A DNA stretch of 64,000 nt, taken from NCBI RefSeq assembly GCF_910591885.1, contig NW_025963557.1, forward strand, positions 1,302,001-1,366,000. The letters are read 5' to 3'. Below, one piece after another: positions 41,238 through 56,200 of this stretch. The number at the start of each line of letters is the position of its first letter. The first letter of the stretch is position 1. Position numbers and translations under genes: made by a program. The stretch comes from Bombus terrestris (Eukaryota > Arthropoda > Insecta > Hymenoptera > Apidae). The notes under the pieces are model-generated. The model saw nothing but the letters and a program-made list of their open reading frames with translations. It ran no database searches and was not told the DNA's origin.

Positions 41238-42135
41238 GTGTTACTTTATGTAGTATGACTTATGTAGTATGACGTGATGTAGTATTACTTTATAATGTAT
41301 GACGTTATGTAGCATTACGGTATTACGAATGACGTTGTATTGTGTTACTTTATAACGTATTTAGTCGTGTAGTATTACGTTATAACGTATGACGTTATGT
41401 ATTATTACGATATAACGTAATACGTTATGCAGTATTGGGTTATAACGAATGACGTCATGTTGTATTACGTTATAACGGGTGCCGTCATTTAGTATTACGT
41501 TATAACGTATGACGTTATGGGGCATTACGTTATAACGTATGACGTCATGTGGTATTGCGTTATAACAAATAACGTTATATTGTGTTACATTATGTAGTAT
41601 GACTTATGTAGTACGACGTGATGTAGTATTACTTTATAATGTATGACGTTATGTAGCATTACGGTATTACGAGTAACGTTGTATTGAGTTACTTTATAAC
41701 GTATGACGTCATGTAGTATTACGATATAACGTATGACGTTATGTATTATTACGATATAGCGTACAACGTTATATAGAATTACGATATAACGCACAACGTT
41801 ATGTCGTATTACGTTATAACGTATGAGGTCATGTGGTATTACGTTATTACGAATATCGTAATATTGTGTTACTGTATAACGTATGACGTCATGTAGTATT
41901 ACGTTATTACGAATATCGTAATATTGTGTTACTTTATGACGTATGACGTCATGTAGTATTACGTCATAACGTATGACGGTGTGAAATATTATGTTATTCC
42001 GTATAACGTTATATAGTGTTACCTTATGAAGTATGACGTTATGTTGTATTACGTTATAACGTATGATGTTATGGAGTATTACGTTATAACGTATGACGTC
42101 ATGTGGTATTGCTTTATTACGAATAACGTTATATT

Positions 42136-43468
42136 CTGTTACTTCATGTAGTATGACTTATGTAGTATGACGTGATGTAGTATTACTTTATAATGTATGA
42201 CGTTATGTAGCATTAGGTATTACGAGTAATGTTGTATTGTGTTACTTTATAACGTATGACGTTATGTAGTGTTACGTTATAACGTATGACGTCGTGTAGT
42301 ATTACGTTATAACGTATGACGTTTTGTATTATTACGATATAACGTATGACGTCATGTAGTATTACGCTATAACGTATGCCGTCATGTAGTATTACGTTAT
42401 AACATATGACGTCATGTACTATAACGATATAACGCACAACGTTATATAGAATAACGATATAACGCACAACGTTATGTCGTATTACGTTATAACGTATCAT
42501 GTCATGCAGTATTACGTTATAACGTATGACGTTACGCAGTATTACGTTATAACGTATGATGTTATGGAGTATTACGTTATAACGTATGACGTCATGTGGT
42601 ATTACTTTACTACGAATAACGTTATATTGTGTTACTTTATAACGTATGGCGTTATGTAGTGTTACGTTATAACGTATGACGTCGTGTAGTATTACGTTAT
42701 AACGTATGACGTTATGTATTATTACGATATAACGTAATACGTTATGCAGTATTAGGTTATAACGTATGACGTTATGGAGTATTACGTTATAACGTATGAC
42801 GTCATGTGGTATTACGTTATTACGAATAACGTTATATTGTGTTACTTTATAACGTATGGCGTTATGGAGTGTTAGGTTATAACGTATGACGTCGTGTAGT
42901 ATTACGTTATAACGTATGGCGTTATGTAGTATTACTATATAACGTGTGACGTCATGAGGTATTACGTTATTGCTAATAACGGTATGTTGTGCTACTTTAT
43001 GACGTATGACGCCATGTAGTATTACGTCATAACGTATGACGGTATGAAATATTACGTTATTCCGTATAACGTTATATAATCTTACTTTATGATGTATGAC
43101 GTTATGTTGTATTACGTTATAACGTATGCCGTCATGTAGTATTAGGATATAACTTATTACGTTATGTAGTATTACGTTATTACGAATAACATTATATAGT
43201 GATACTTTATAACGTATGACCGCATGTTGTGTTACGTTATAACATATGACGTCATGTAGTATTACGTTATTACGAATATCGTTACATTGTGTTACGTTAT
43301 AACGTATGACGGTTTGTAATATTACGTTATTCCGTATAACGTTATATAGTGTTACTTTATCAAGTATGACGTTATGTTGTATTACGTTATAACGTATGAC
43401 GTTATGGGGCATTTCGTTATAACGTATGACGTCATGTGGTATTACGCTATTACGAATAACGTTATATT
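42136..43468 (+). repeat. Segmental duplication D, copy 1 (1,333 bp)
   Basis: Starts at a C-type hinge, includes the linked 29-bp monomer at 42,210 and ends at the T hinge 43469. It matches 51,876-53,238 at offset 9,740, then 9,770. Its later part is also found within block E1, ending at the hinge 58872. Confidence 0.86.
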
Positions 43469-46400
43469 GTGTTACTTTATGTAGTATGACTTATGTAGTA
43501 TGACGTGATGTAGTATTACTTTATAATGTATGACGTTATGTAGCATTACGGTATTACGAATGACGTTGTATTGTGTTACTTTATAACGTATTTAGTCGTG
43601 TAGTATTACGTTATAACGTATGACGTTATGTATTATTACGATATAACGTAATACGTTATGCAGTATTGGGTTATAACGAATGACGTCATGTTGTATTACG
43701 TTATAACGTGTGCCGTCAGGTAGTATTACGATATAACGTATGACGCTATGTATTATAACGATATAACGTACAACGTTATATAGAATTACGATATAACGCA
43801 CAACGTTATGTCGTATTACGTTATAACGTATCATGTCATGTAGTATTACGTTATTACGAATAACGTTATATTGTGTTACTTTATATCGTATGACGTCATG
43901 TAGTATTACGTTATAACGTATGGCGTTATGTAGTATTACGATATAACGTATGACGTCATGTGGTATTACGTTATTACGAATAACGTTATATTGTGTTACT
44001 TTATATCGTATGACGTCATATAGTATTACCTTATAACGTATGACGACGTGTAGTATTACGTTATAACGTATGACGTTATGTATTATTACGATATAACGTA
44101 ATACGTTATGCAGTATTAGGTTATATCGTATGACGTTATGGAGTATTGCGTTATAACGTATGACGTCATGTGGTATTACGTTATTACGAATAACGTTATA
44201 TTGTGTTACTTTATAACGTATGGCGTTATGTAGTGTTACGTTATAACGTATGACGTCGTGTAGTATTACGTTATAACGTATGACGTTATGTATTATTACG
44301 ATATAACGTAATACGTTATATAGTGATACTTTATAACGTATGACCTTATGTTGTGTTACGTTATAACGTATGACGTCATGTAGTATTACTTTATGACGTA
44401 TGACGTCATGTAGTATTACGTTATTACGAATATCGTAATATTGTGTTACATTATAACGTATGACGTCGTGTAGTATTACGTTATAACGTATGACGTTACG
44501 CAGTATTACGTTATAACGTATGATGTTATGTAGTATTACGTTATAAAGTATGACGTTATGGAGTATTACGTTATAACGTATGAGGTCATGTGATATTACG
44601 TTATCACGAATATCGTAATATTGTGTTACTTTATGACGTATGACGTCATGTAGTATTACGTTATAAAATATAACGTCATGTAGTATTACGATATAACGTA
44701 CAACGTTGCATGGAATTACGATATAACGCACAACGTTATGTCGTATTACGTTATAACGTATCATGTCATGTAGTATTACGTTATAACGTATGACGTCATG
44801 TGGTATTACGTTATTGCTAATAACGGTATATTGTGCTACTTTATGACGTATGCCGTCATGTAGTATTAGGATATATCTTATTACGTTATGTAGTATTACG
44901 TTATTACGAATAACATTATATAGTGATACTTTATAACGTATGACCTTATGTTGTGTTACGTTATAACATATGACGTCATGTAGTATTACGTTATTACGAA
45001 TATCGTTACAATGTGTTACTTTATTACGTATGACGTCATGTAGTCTTACGTTATAACGTATGGCGATATGTAGTATTACGATATAACGTATCACGTCATG
45101 TGGTATTACGTTATTGCGAATAAAGTTTTATTCTGTTACTTTATGACGTATGACGTCATGTAGTATTACGTTATAACGTATGACGGTATGTAATATTACG
45201 TTATTCCGTATAACGTTATATAGTGTTACTTTATGAAGTATGACGTTATGTTGTATTACGTTATAACGTTTGACGTTATGGGGCATTTCGTTATAACGTA
45301 TGACGTCATGTGGCATTACGTTATTACGAATAACGTTATATTGTGTTACTTTATGTAGTATGACTTATGTAGTATGACGTGATGTATTATTACTTTATAA
45401 TGTATGACCTTATGTAGCATTACAGTATTACGAATGACGTTGTATTGTGTTACTTTATAACGTATGACGTTATTTAGTGTTACGTCATAATGTATGACGT
45501 CGTGTAGTATTACGTTATAACGTATGACGTTATGTATTATTACGATATAACGTAATACGTTATGCAGTATTGGGTTATAACGTATGACGTCATGTACTTT
45601 GCGTTATAACGTATGACGTTACGCAGTATTACGTTATAACGTATGATGTTATGGAGTATTACGTTATAACGTATGACGTTATGTATTATTAAGAAATAGC
45701 GTACAACGTTATATAGAATTACGATATAACGCACAACGTTATGTCGTATTACGTTATAACGTATGAGGTCATGTGGTATTACGTTATTACGAATATCGTA
45801 ATATTGTGTTACTTCATGAGGTATGACTTCATGTAGTATTACTTTATGACGTATGACGTCATGTAGTATTACTTTATGACGTATGACGTTATGTATTATT
45901 ACGATATAACGTATGACGTTATGCAGTATTAGGTTATAACGTATGACGTCATGCAGTTTTGCGTTATAACGTATGACGTTATGGAGTATTACGTTATAAC
46001 GTATGGCGTTATGTAGTATTACGATATAACGTATGACGTCATGTGGTATTACGTTATAGCTAATAACGGTATATTGTGTTACTTTATGACGTATGACGTC
46101 ATGTAGTATTACTTTATGACGTATGACGTCATGTAGCATTAGGATATAATTTATTACGTTATGTAGTATTACGTTATTACGAATAACGTTACATAGTGAT
46201 ACTTTATAACGTATGACCTTATGTTGTGTTATGTTATAACGTATGACGTCATGTGGTATTACGTTATTACGAATAACGTTATATTGTGTTACTTTATGTA
46301 GTATGACTTATGCAGTATGACGTGACGTAGTATTACTTTATAATGTATGACGTTATGTAGCATTACGGTATTACGAATAACATTGTATTGTGTTACTTTA

Positions 46401-47979
46401 TAACGTATGGCGTTATTTAGTGTTACGTTATAACGTATGACGTCGTGTAGTATTACGTTATAACGTATGACGTTATGTATTATTACGATATAACGTAATA
46501 CGTTATGCAGTATTGGGTTATAACGTATGACGTCATGTAGTTTTGCGTTATAACGTATGACGTTACGCAGTATTACGTTATAACGTATGATGTTATGAAG
46601 TATTACGTTATAACGTATGACGTTATGTATTATTACGATATAGCGTACAACGTTATATAGATTTACGATATAACGCATAACGTTATGTCGTATTACGTTA
46701 TAAGGTATGAGGTCATGTGGTATTACGTTATTACGAATATCGTAATGTTGTGTTACTTTATGAGGTATGACGTCATGTAGTATTACTTTATGACGTATGA
46801 TGTCATGTAGTATTACGTTATAACGTATGACGCCATGCAGTATTAGGTTATAACGTATGACGTCATGTAATATTACGTTATAACGTATGGCGTTATGTAG
46901 AATTACGATATAACGTATGACGTCATGTGGTATTACGTTATTGCTAATAACGGTATATTGTGTTACTTTATGACGTATGACGTCATGTAGTATTACGTTA
47001 TAACATATGACGTCATGTAGTATTACGATATAACGTACAACGTTGCATAGAATTACGATATAACGCACAACGTTATGTCGTATTAGGTTATAACGTATCA
47101 TGTCATGTATTATTACGATATAACGTATGACGTTATGTATTATTACGATATAACGTATGACGTTATGCAGTATTAGGTTATAACGTATGACGTCATGCAG
47201 TTTTGCGTTATAACGTATGACGTCATGTAGTATTACTTTATGACGTATGACGTTATGTATTATTACGATATAACGTATGACGTTATGTATTATTACGATA
47301 TAACGTATGACGCCATGCAGTATTAGGTTATAACGTATGACGTCATGTAGTATTACGTTATAATGTACGGCGATATGTAGTATTACGATATAAGGTATGA
47401 CGTCATGTGGTATTACGTTATTACGAATAACGTTATATTGTGTTACTTTATATCGTATGACGTCATGTAGTATTACGTTATAACGTATGGCGCTATGTAG
47501 TATTACGATATAACGTATGACGTCATGTGGTATTGCGTTATTGCTAATAACGGTATATTGTGCTACTTTATGACGTATGACGTCATGTAGTATTACGTCA
47601 TAACGTATGACGGTATGAAATATTACGTTATTCCGTATAACGTTATATAGTCTTACTTTATGTAGTATGACGTTATGTTGTATTACGTTATAACGTATGC
47701 CGTCATGTAGTATTAGGATATAACTTATTACGTTATGTAGTATTACGTTATTACGAATAACATTATATAGTGATACTTTATAACGTATGACCTTATGTTG
47801 TGTTACGTTATAACATATGACGTCATGTAGTATTACGTTATTACGAATATCGTTACATTGTGTTACTTTATAACGTATGACGTCATGTAGTAGTACGTTA
47901 TAACGTATGGCGATATGTAGTATTACGATATAACGTATGACGTCATGTGGTATTACGTTATTGCGAATAACGTTTTATT
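43469..47979 (+). repeat. Mosaic satellite segment between D and C copy 3
   Basis: Hinges at 43469, 45343 and 46286. A 29-bp unit beginning CTTTGCG at 45,597 (usual form GTTTTGCG) explains why 45343 to 46286 is one base short. About 44,450-44,800 recurs at 62,234-62,584. Part of 47,100-47,450 resembles 38,460-38,810 in block C. Confidence 0.75.
44450..44800 (+). repeat. Source-like piece shared with 62.2 kb
   Basis: Around 44,450-44,800 the series of rare variants (ATGTTATGTA, TATAAAGTATG, ATGAGGTCATGTGATATTAC, TATCACG, ATATAACGTCATG) matches about 62,234-62,584 at offset 17,784. The flanks on the left differ, so this is a dispersed copy, not part of a tandem pair. Confidence 0.78.
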
Positions 47980-50900
47980 GTGTTACTTTATGTAGTATGA
48001 CTTATGTAGTACGACGTGATGTAGTATTACTTTATAATGTATGACGTTATGTAGCATTACGGTATTACGAGTAACGTTGTATTGAGTTACTTTATAACGT
48101 ATGACGTCATGTAGTATTACGATATAACGTATGACGTTATGTATTATTACGATATAGCGTACAACGTTATATAGAATTACGATATAACGCACAACGTTAT
48201 GTCGTATTACGTTATAACGTATGAGGTCATGTGGTATTACGTTATTACGAATATCGTAATATTGTGTTACTGTATAACGTATGACGTCATGTAGTATTAC
48301 GTTATTACGAATATCGTAATATTGTGTTACTTTATGACGTATGACGTCATGTAGTATTACGTTATAACGTATGACGGTTTGTAATATTACGTTATTCCGT
48401 ATAACGTTATATAGTGTTACTTTATGAAGTATGACGTTATGTTGTATTACGTTATAACGTATGACGTTATGGGGCATTTCGTTATAACGTATGACGTCAT
48501 GTGGTATTACGCTATTACGAATAACGTTGTATTGTGTTACTTTATGTAGTATGACTTATGTAGTATGACGTGATGTAGTATTACTTTATAATGTATGACG
48601 TTATGTAGCATTACGGTATTACGAATGACGTTGTATTGTGTTACTTTATAACGTATTTAGTCGTGTAGTATTACGTTATAACGTATGACGTTATGTATTA
48701 TTACGATATAACGTAATACGTTATGCAGTATTGGGTTATAACGAATGACGTCATGTTGTATTACGTTATAACGTGTGCCGTCATGTAGTATTACGTTATA
48801 ACGTATGACGTTACGCAGTATTACGTTATAACGTATGACGTTATGGGGCATTACGTTATAACGTATGGCGTTATGTAGAATTACGATATAACGTATGACG
48901 TCATGTGGTATTACGTTATTGCTAATAACGGTATATTGTGTTACTTTATGACGTATGACGTCATGTAGTATTACGTTATAACATATGACGTCATGTAGTA
49001 TTACGATATAACGTACAACGTTGCATAGAATTACGATATAACGCACAACGTTATGTCGTATTAGGTTATAACGTATCATGTCATGTAGTATTACGTTATA
49101 ACGTATGACGTTATGGAGTATTACGATATAACGTAATACGTTATGCAGTATTGGGTTATAACGTATGACGTCATGTAGTATTTCTTTATGACGTATGACG
49201 TTATGTATTATTACGATATAACGTATGACGTTATGTATTATTACGATATAACGTATGACGTTATGCAGTATTAGGTTATAACGTATGACGTCATGCAGTT
49301 TTGCGTTATAACGTATGACGTCATGTAGTATTACTTTATGACGTATGACGTTATGTATTATTACGATATAACGTATGACGTTATGTATTATTACGATATA
49401 ACGTATGACGCCATGCAGTATTAGGTTATAACGCATGACGTCATGTAGTATTACGTTATAATGTAAGGCGATATGTAGTATTACGATATAACGTATGACG
49501 TCATGTGGTATTACGTTATTACGAATAACGTTATATTGTGTTACTTTATATCGTATGACGTCATGTAGTATTACGTTATAACGTATGGCGCTATGTAGTA
49601 TTACGATATAACGTATGACGTCATGTGGTATTACGTTATTACGAATAACGTTATATTGTGTTACTTTATATCGTATGACGTCATGTAGTATTACGATATA
49701 ACGTATGACGCTATGTATTATAACGATATAACGTACAACGTTATATAGAATTACGATATAACGCACAACGTTATGTTGTATTACGTTATAACGTATGACG
49801 TCATGTAGCATTAGGATATAACTTATTACGTTATGTAGTATTAGGTTATTACGAATAACGTTATATAGTGATACTTTATAACGTATGACCTTATGTTGTG
49901 TTACGTTATAACGTATGAGGTCATGTTGTATTACGTTATCACGAATATCGTAATATTGTGTTACTTTATGACGTATGACGTCATGTAGTATTACTTTATG
50001 ACGTATGACGTCATGTAGTATTACGTTATAACATATGACGTCATGTAGTATTACGATATAACGTACAACGTTGCATGGAATTACGATATAACGCACAACG
50101 TTATGTCGCATTACGTTATAACGTATCATGTCATGTAGTATTACGCTATAACGTATGACGTTATGGAGTATTACGTTATAACGTATGACGTCATGTGGTA
50201 TTGCTTTATTACGAATAACATTATATTGTGTTACTTTATAACGTATGACGTCATGTAGTATTACGCTATAACGTATGCCGTCATTTAGTATTACGTTAGA
50301 ACATATGACGTCATGTGCTATTACGATATAACGTACAACGTTATATAGAATAACGATATAACGCACAACGTTATGTCGTGTTACGTTATAACGTATGACG
50401 TTACGCAGTATTACGTTATAACGTATGATGTTATGTAGTATTACGTTATAACGTATGACGTCATGTGGTATTACTTTACTACGAATAACGTTATATTGTG
50501 TTACTTTATAACGTATGGCGTTATGTAGTGTTACGTTATAACGTATTACGTCGTGTAGTATTACGTTATAACGTATGACGTTATGTATTATTACGATATA
50601 ACGTAATACGTTATGCAGTATTAGGTTATATCGTATGACGTTATGGAGTATTGCGTTATAACGTATGACGTCAGGTGGTATTACGTTATTACGAATAACG
50701 TTATATTGTGTTACTTTATAACGTATGGCGTTATGTAGTGTTACGTTATTACGAATATCGTTACATTGTGTTACGTTATAACGTATGACGGTTTGTAATA
50801 TTACGTTATTCCGTATAACGTTATATAGTGTTACTTTATGAAGTATGACGTTATGTTGTATTACGTTATAACGTATGACGTTATGGGGCATTTCGTTATA

Positions 50901-51321
50901 ACGTATGACGTCATGTGGTATTACGCTATTACGAATAACGTTGTATTGTGTTACTTTATGTAGTATGACTTATGTAGTATGACGTGATGTAGTATTACTT
51001 TATAATGTATGACGTTATGTAGCATTACGGTATTACGAATGACGTTGTATTGTGTTACTTTATAACGTATTTAGTCGTGTAGTATTACGTTATAACGTAT
51101 GACGTTATGTATTATTACGATATAACGTAATACGTTATGCAGTATTGGGTTATAACGAATGACGTCATGTTGTATTACGTTATAACGTGTGCCGTCATGT
51201 AGTATTACGTTATAACGTATGACGTTACGCAGTATTACGTTATAACGTATGACGTTATGGGGCATTACGTTATAACGTATGACGTCATGTGGTATTACGT
51301 TATAACGAATAACGTTATATT
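47980..51321 (+). repeat. Segmental duplication C, copy 3 (3,342 bp)
   Basis: Hinges 47980 (G), 48534 (T), 50948 (T), 51322 (G) repeat the order 37252, 37806, 40310, 40684. The offset is 10,728 at the start and 10,638 at the end because this copy lacks 90 bp that block C copy 1 has near 38,840-38,940. It is separated from the first two copies by about 6.7 kb. Confidence 0.85.
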
Positions 51322-51875
51322 GTGTTACTTTATGTAGTATGACTTATGTAGTACGACGTGATGTAGTATTACTTTATAATGTATGACGTTATGTAGCATT
51401 ACGGTATTACGAGTAACGTTGTATTGAGTTACTTTATAACGTATGACGTCATGTAGTATTACGATATAACGTATGACGTTATGTATTATTACGATATAGC
51501 GTACAACGTTATATAGAATTACGATATAACGCACAACGTTATGTCGTATTACGTTATAACGTATGAGGTCATGTGGTATTACGTTATTACGAATATCGTA
51601 ATATTGTGTTACTGTATAACGTATGACGTCATGTAGTATTACGTTATTACGAATATCGTAATATTGTGTTACTTTATGACGTATGACGTCATGTAGTATT
51701 ACGTTATAACGTATGACGGTGTGAAATATTATGTTATTCCGTATAACGTTATATAGTGTTACCTTATGAAGTATGACGTTATGTTGTATTACGTTATAAC
51801 GTATGATGTTATGGAGTATTACGTTATAACGTATGACGTCATGTGGTATTGCTTTATTACGAATAACGTTATATT

Positions 51876-53238
51876 CTGTTACTTCATGTAGTATGACTTA
51901 TGTAGTATGACGTGATGTAGTATTACTTTATAATGTATGACGTTATGTAGCATTAGGTATTACGAGTAATGTTGTATTGTGTTACTTTATAACGTATGAC
52001 GTTATGTAGTGTTACGTTATAACGTATGACGTCGTGTAGTATTACGTTATAACGTATGACGTTATGTATTATTACGATATAACGTATGACGTCATGTAGT
52101 ATTACGCTATAACGTATGCCGTCATGTAGTATTACGTTATAACATATGACGTCATGTACTATAACGATATAACGCACAACGTTATATAGAATAACGATAT
52201 AACGCACAACGTTATATAGAATAACGATATAACGCACAACGTTATGTCGTATTACGTTATAACGTATCATGTCATGCAGTATTACGTTATAACGTATGAC
52301 GTTACGCAGTATTACGTTATAACGTATGATGTTATGGAGTATTACGTTATAACGTATGACGTCATGTGGTATTACTTTACTACGAATAACGTTATATTGT
52401 GTTACTTTATAACGTATGGCGTTATGTAGTGTTACGTTATAACGTATGACGTCGTGTAGTATTACGTTATAACGTATGACGTTATGTATTATTACGATAT
52501 AACGTAATACGTTATGCAGTATTAGGTTATAACGTATGACGTTATGGAGTATTACGTTATAACGTATGACGTCATGTGGTATTACGTTATTACGAATAAC
52601 GTTATATTGTGTTACTTTATAACGTATGGCGTTATGGAGTGTTAGGTTATAACGTATGACGACGTGTAGTATTACGTTATAACGTATGGCGTTATGTAGT
52701 ATTACTATATAACGTGTGACGTCATGTGGTATTACGTTATTGCTAATAACGGTATATTGTGCTACTTTATGACGTATGACGCCATGTAGTATTACGTCAT
52801 AACGTATGACGGTATGAAATATTACGTTATTCCGTATAACGTTATATAATCTTACTTTATGATGTATGACGTTATGTTGTATTACGTTATAACGTATGCC
52901 GTCATGTAGTATTAGGATATAACTTATTACGTTATGTAGTATTACGTTATTACGAATAACATTATATAGTGATACTTTATAACGTATGACCTCATGTTGT
53001 GTTACGTTATAACATATGACGTCATGTAGTATTACGTTATTACGAATATCGTTACATTGTGTTACGTTATAACGTATGACGGTTTGTAATATTACGTTAT
53101 TCCGTATAACGTTATATAGTGTTACTTTATCAAGTATGACGTTATGTTGTATTACGTTATAACGTATGACGTTATGGGGCATTTCGTTATAACGTATGAC
53201 GTCATGTGGTATTACGCTATTACGAATAACGTTATATT
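51876..53238 (+). repeat. Segmental duplication D, copy 2 (1,363 bp)
   Basis: C-type hinge, 29-bp monomer at 51,950, then the same series as 42,136-43,468. It is 30 bp longer because the GAATAACG unit is doubled (52,189-52,218 and 52,219 onward). Together with C copy 3, a stretch of about 5.2 kb (47.98-53.24 kb) is thus made of pieces found at 37.25-40.68 kb and 41.58-43.47 kb. Confidence 0.85.
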
Positions 53239-56200
53239 GTGTTACTTTATGTAGTATGACTTATGTAGTATGACGTGATGTAGTATTACTTTATAATGTA
53301 TGACGTTATGTAGCATTACGGTATTACGAATGACGTTGTATTGTGTTACTTTATAACGTATTTAGTCGTGTAGTATTACGTTATAACGTATGACGTTATG
53401 TATTATTACGATATAACGTAATACGTTATGCAGTATTGGGTTATAACGAATGACGTCATGTTGTATTACGTTATAACGTGTGCCGTCAGGTAGTATTACG
53501 TTATAACGTATGACGTTACGCAGTATTACCTTATAACGTATGACGTTATGGGGCATTACGTTATAACGTATGACGTCATGTGGTATTGCGTTATTACGAA
53601 TAACGTTATATTGTGTTACTTTATGTAGTATGACTTATGTAGTACGACGTGATGTAGTATTACTTTATAATGTATGACGTTATGTAGCATTACGGTATTA
53701 CGAGTAACGTTGTATTGAGTTACTTTATAACGTATGACGTCATGTAGTATTACGATATAACGTATGACGTTATGTATTATTACGATATAGCGTACAACGT
53801 TATATAGAATTACGATATAACGCACAACGTTATGTCGTATTACGTTATAACGTATGAGGTCATGTGGTATTACGTTATTACGAATATCGTAATATTGTGT
53901 TACTTTATGACGTATGACGTCATGTAGTATTACGTCATAACGTATGACGGTGTGAAATATTATGTTATTCCGTATAACGTTATATAGTGTTACCTTATGA
54001 AGTATGACGTTATGTTGTATTACGTTATAACGTATGATGTTATGGAGTATTACGTTATAACGTATGACGTCATGTGGTATTGCTTTATTACGAATAACGT
54101 TATATTCTGTTACTTCATGTAGTATGACTTATGTAGTATGACGTGATGTTGTATTACTTTATAATGTATGACGTTATGTAGCATTAGGTATTACGAGTAA
54201 TGTTGTATTGTGTTACTTTATAACGTATGACGTTATGTAGTGTTACGTTATAACGTATGACGTTATGTATTATTACGATATAACGTATGACGCCATGCAG
54301 TATTAGGTTATAACGTATGACGTCATGTAGTATTACTTTATGACGTATGACGTCATGTAGTATTACGTTATAACTTATGACGGTATGAAATATTACGTTA
54401 TTCCGTATAACGTTATATTGTGTTACCTTATGAAGTGTGACCTTATGTTGTATTACGTTATAACGTATGCCGTCATGTAGTATTAGGATATAACTTATTA
54501 CGTTATGTAGTATTACGTTATTACGAATAACGTTACATATTGATACTTTATAACGTATGACCTTATCTTGTGTTACGTTATAACGTATGACGTCATGTGG
54601 TATTACGTTATTACGAATAACGTTATATTGTGTTACTTTATGTAGTATGACTTATGCAGTATGACGTAACGTAGTATTACTTTATAATGTATGACGTTAT
54701 GTAGCATTACGGTATTACGAATAACGTTGTATTGTGTTACTTTATAACGTATGGCGTTATTTAGTGTTACGTTATAACGTATGACGTCGTGTAGTATTAC
54801 GTTATAACGTATGACGTTATGTATTATTACGATATAACGTAATACGTTATGCAGTATTGGGTTATAACGTATGACGTCATGTAGTATTACTTTATGACGT
54901 AAGACGTTATGTATTATTACGATATAACGTATGACGTTATGTATTATTACGATATAACGTATGACGCCATGCAGTATTAGGTTATAACGTATGACGTCAT
55001 GTAGTATTACTTTATGACGTATGACGTCATGTAGTATTACGTTATAACGTATGCCGGTATGAAACATTACGTTATTCCGTATAACGTTATATTGTGTTAC
55101 CTTATGAAGTGTGACCTTATGTTGTATTACGTTATAACGTATGCCGTCATGTAGTATTAGGATATAACTTATTACGTTATGTAGTATTACGTTATTACGA
55201 ATAACGTTATATAGTGATACTTTATATCGTATGACCTTATCTTGTGTTACGTTATAACGTATGACGTCATGTAGTATTATTTTATGACGTATGACGTCAT
55301 GTAGTATTACTTTATGACGTAAGACGTTATGTATTATTACGATATAACGTATGACGTTATGTATTATTACGATATAACGTATGACGCCATGCAGTATTAG
55401 GTTATAACGTATGACGTCATGTAATATTACGTTATAACGTATGGCGTTATGTAGAATTACGATATAACGTATGACGTCATGTGGTATTACGTTATTGCTA
55501 ATAACGGTATATTGTGCTACTTTATGACGTATGACGTCATGTAGTATTACGTCATAACGTATGACGGTATGAAATATTACGTTATTCCGTATAACTTTAT
55601 ATAGTCTTACTTTATGAAGTATGACGTTATGTTGTATTACGTTATAACGTATGCCGTCATGTAGTATTAGGATATAACTTATTACGTTATGTAGTATTAC
55701 GTTATTACGAATAACATTATATAGTGATACTTTATAACGTATGACCTTATGTTGTGTTACGTTATAACATATGACGTCATGTAGTATTACGTTATTACGA
55801 ATATCGATACATTGTGTTACTTTATAACGTATGACGTCATGTGGTATTACTTTACTACGAATAACGTTATATTGTGTTACTTTATAACGTATGGCGTTAT
55901 GTAGTGTTACGTTATAACGTATGACGTCGTGTAGTATTACGTTATAACGTATTACGTTATGTATTATTACGATATAACGTAATACGTTATATAGTGATAC
56001 TTTATAACGTATGACCTTATGTTGTGTTACGTTATAACGTATGACGTCATGTAGTATTACGATATAACGTACTACGTTATATAGAATTACGATATAACGC
56101 ACAACGTTATGTCGTATTACGTTATAACGTATCATGTCATGTAGTTTTTCGTTATAACGTATGACGTTACGCAGTATTACGATATAACGTATGATGTTAT

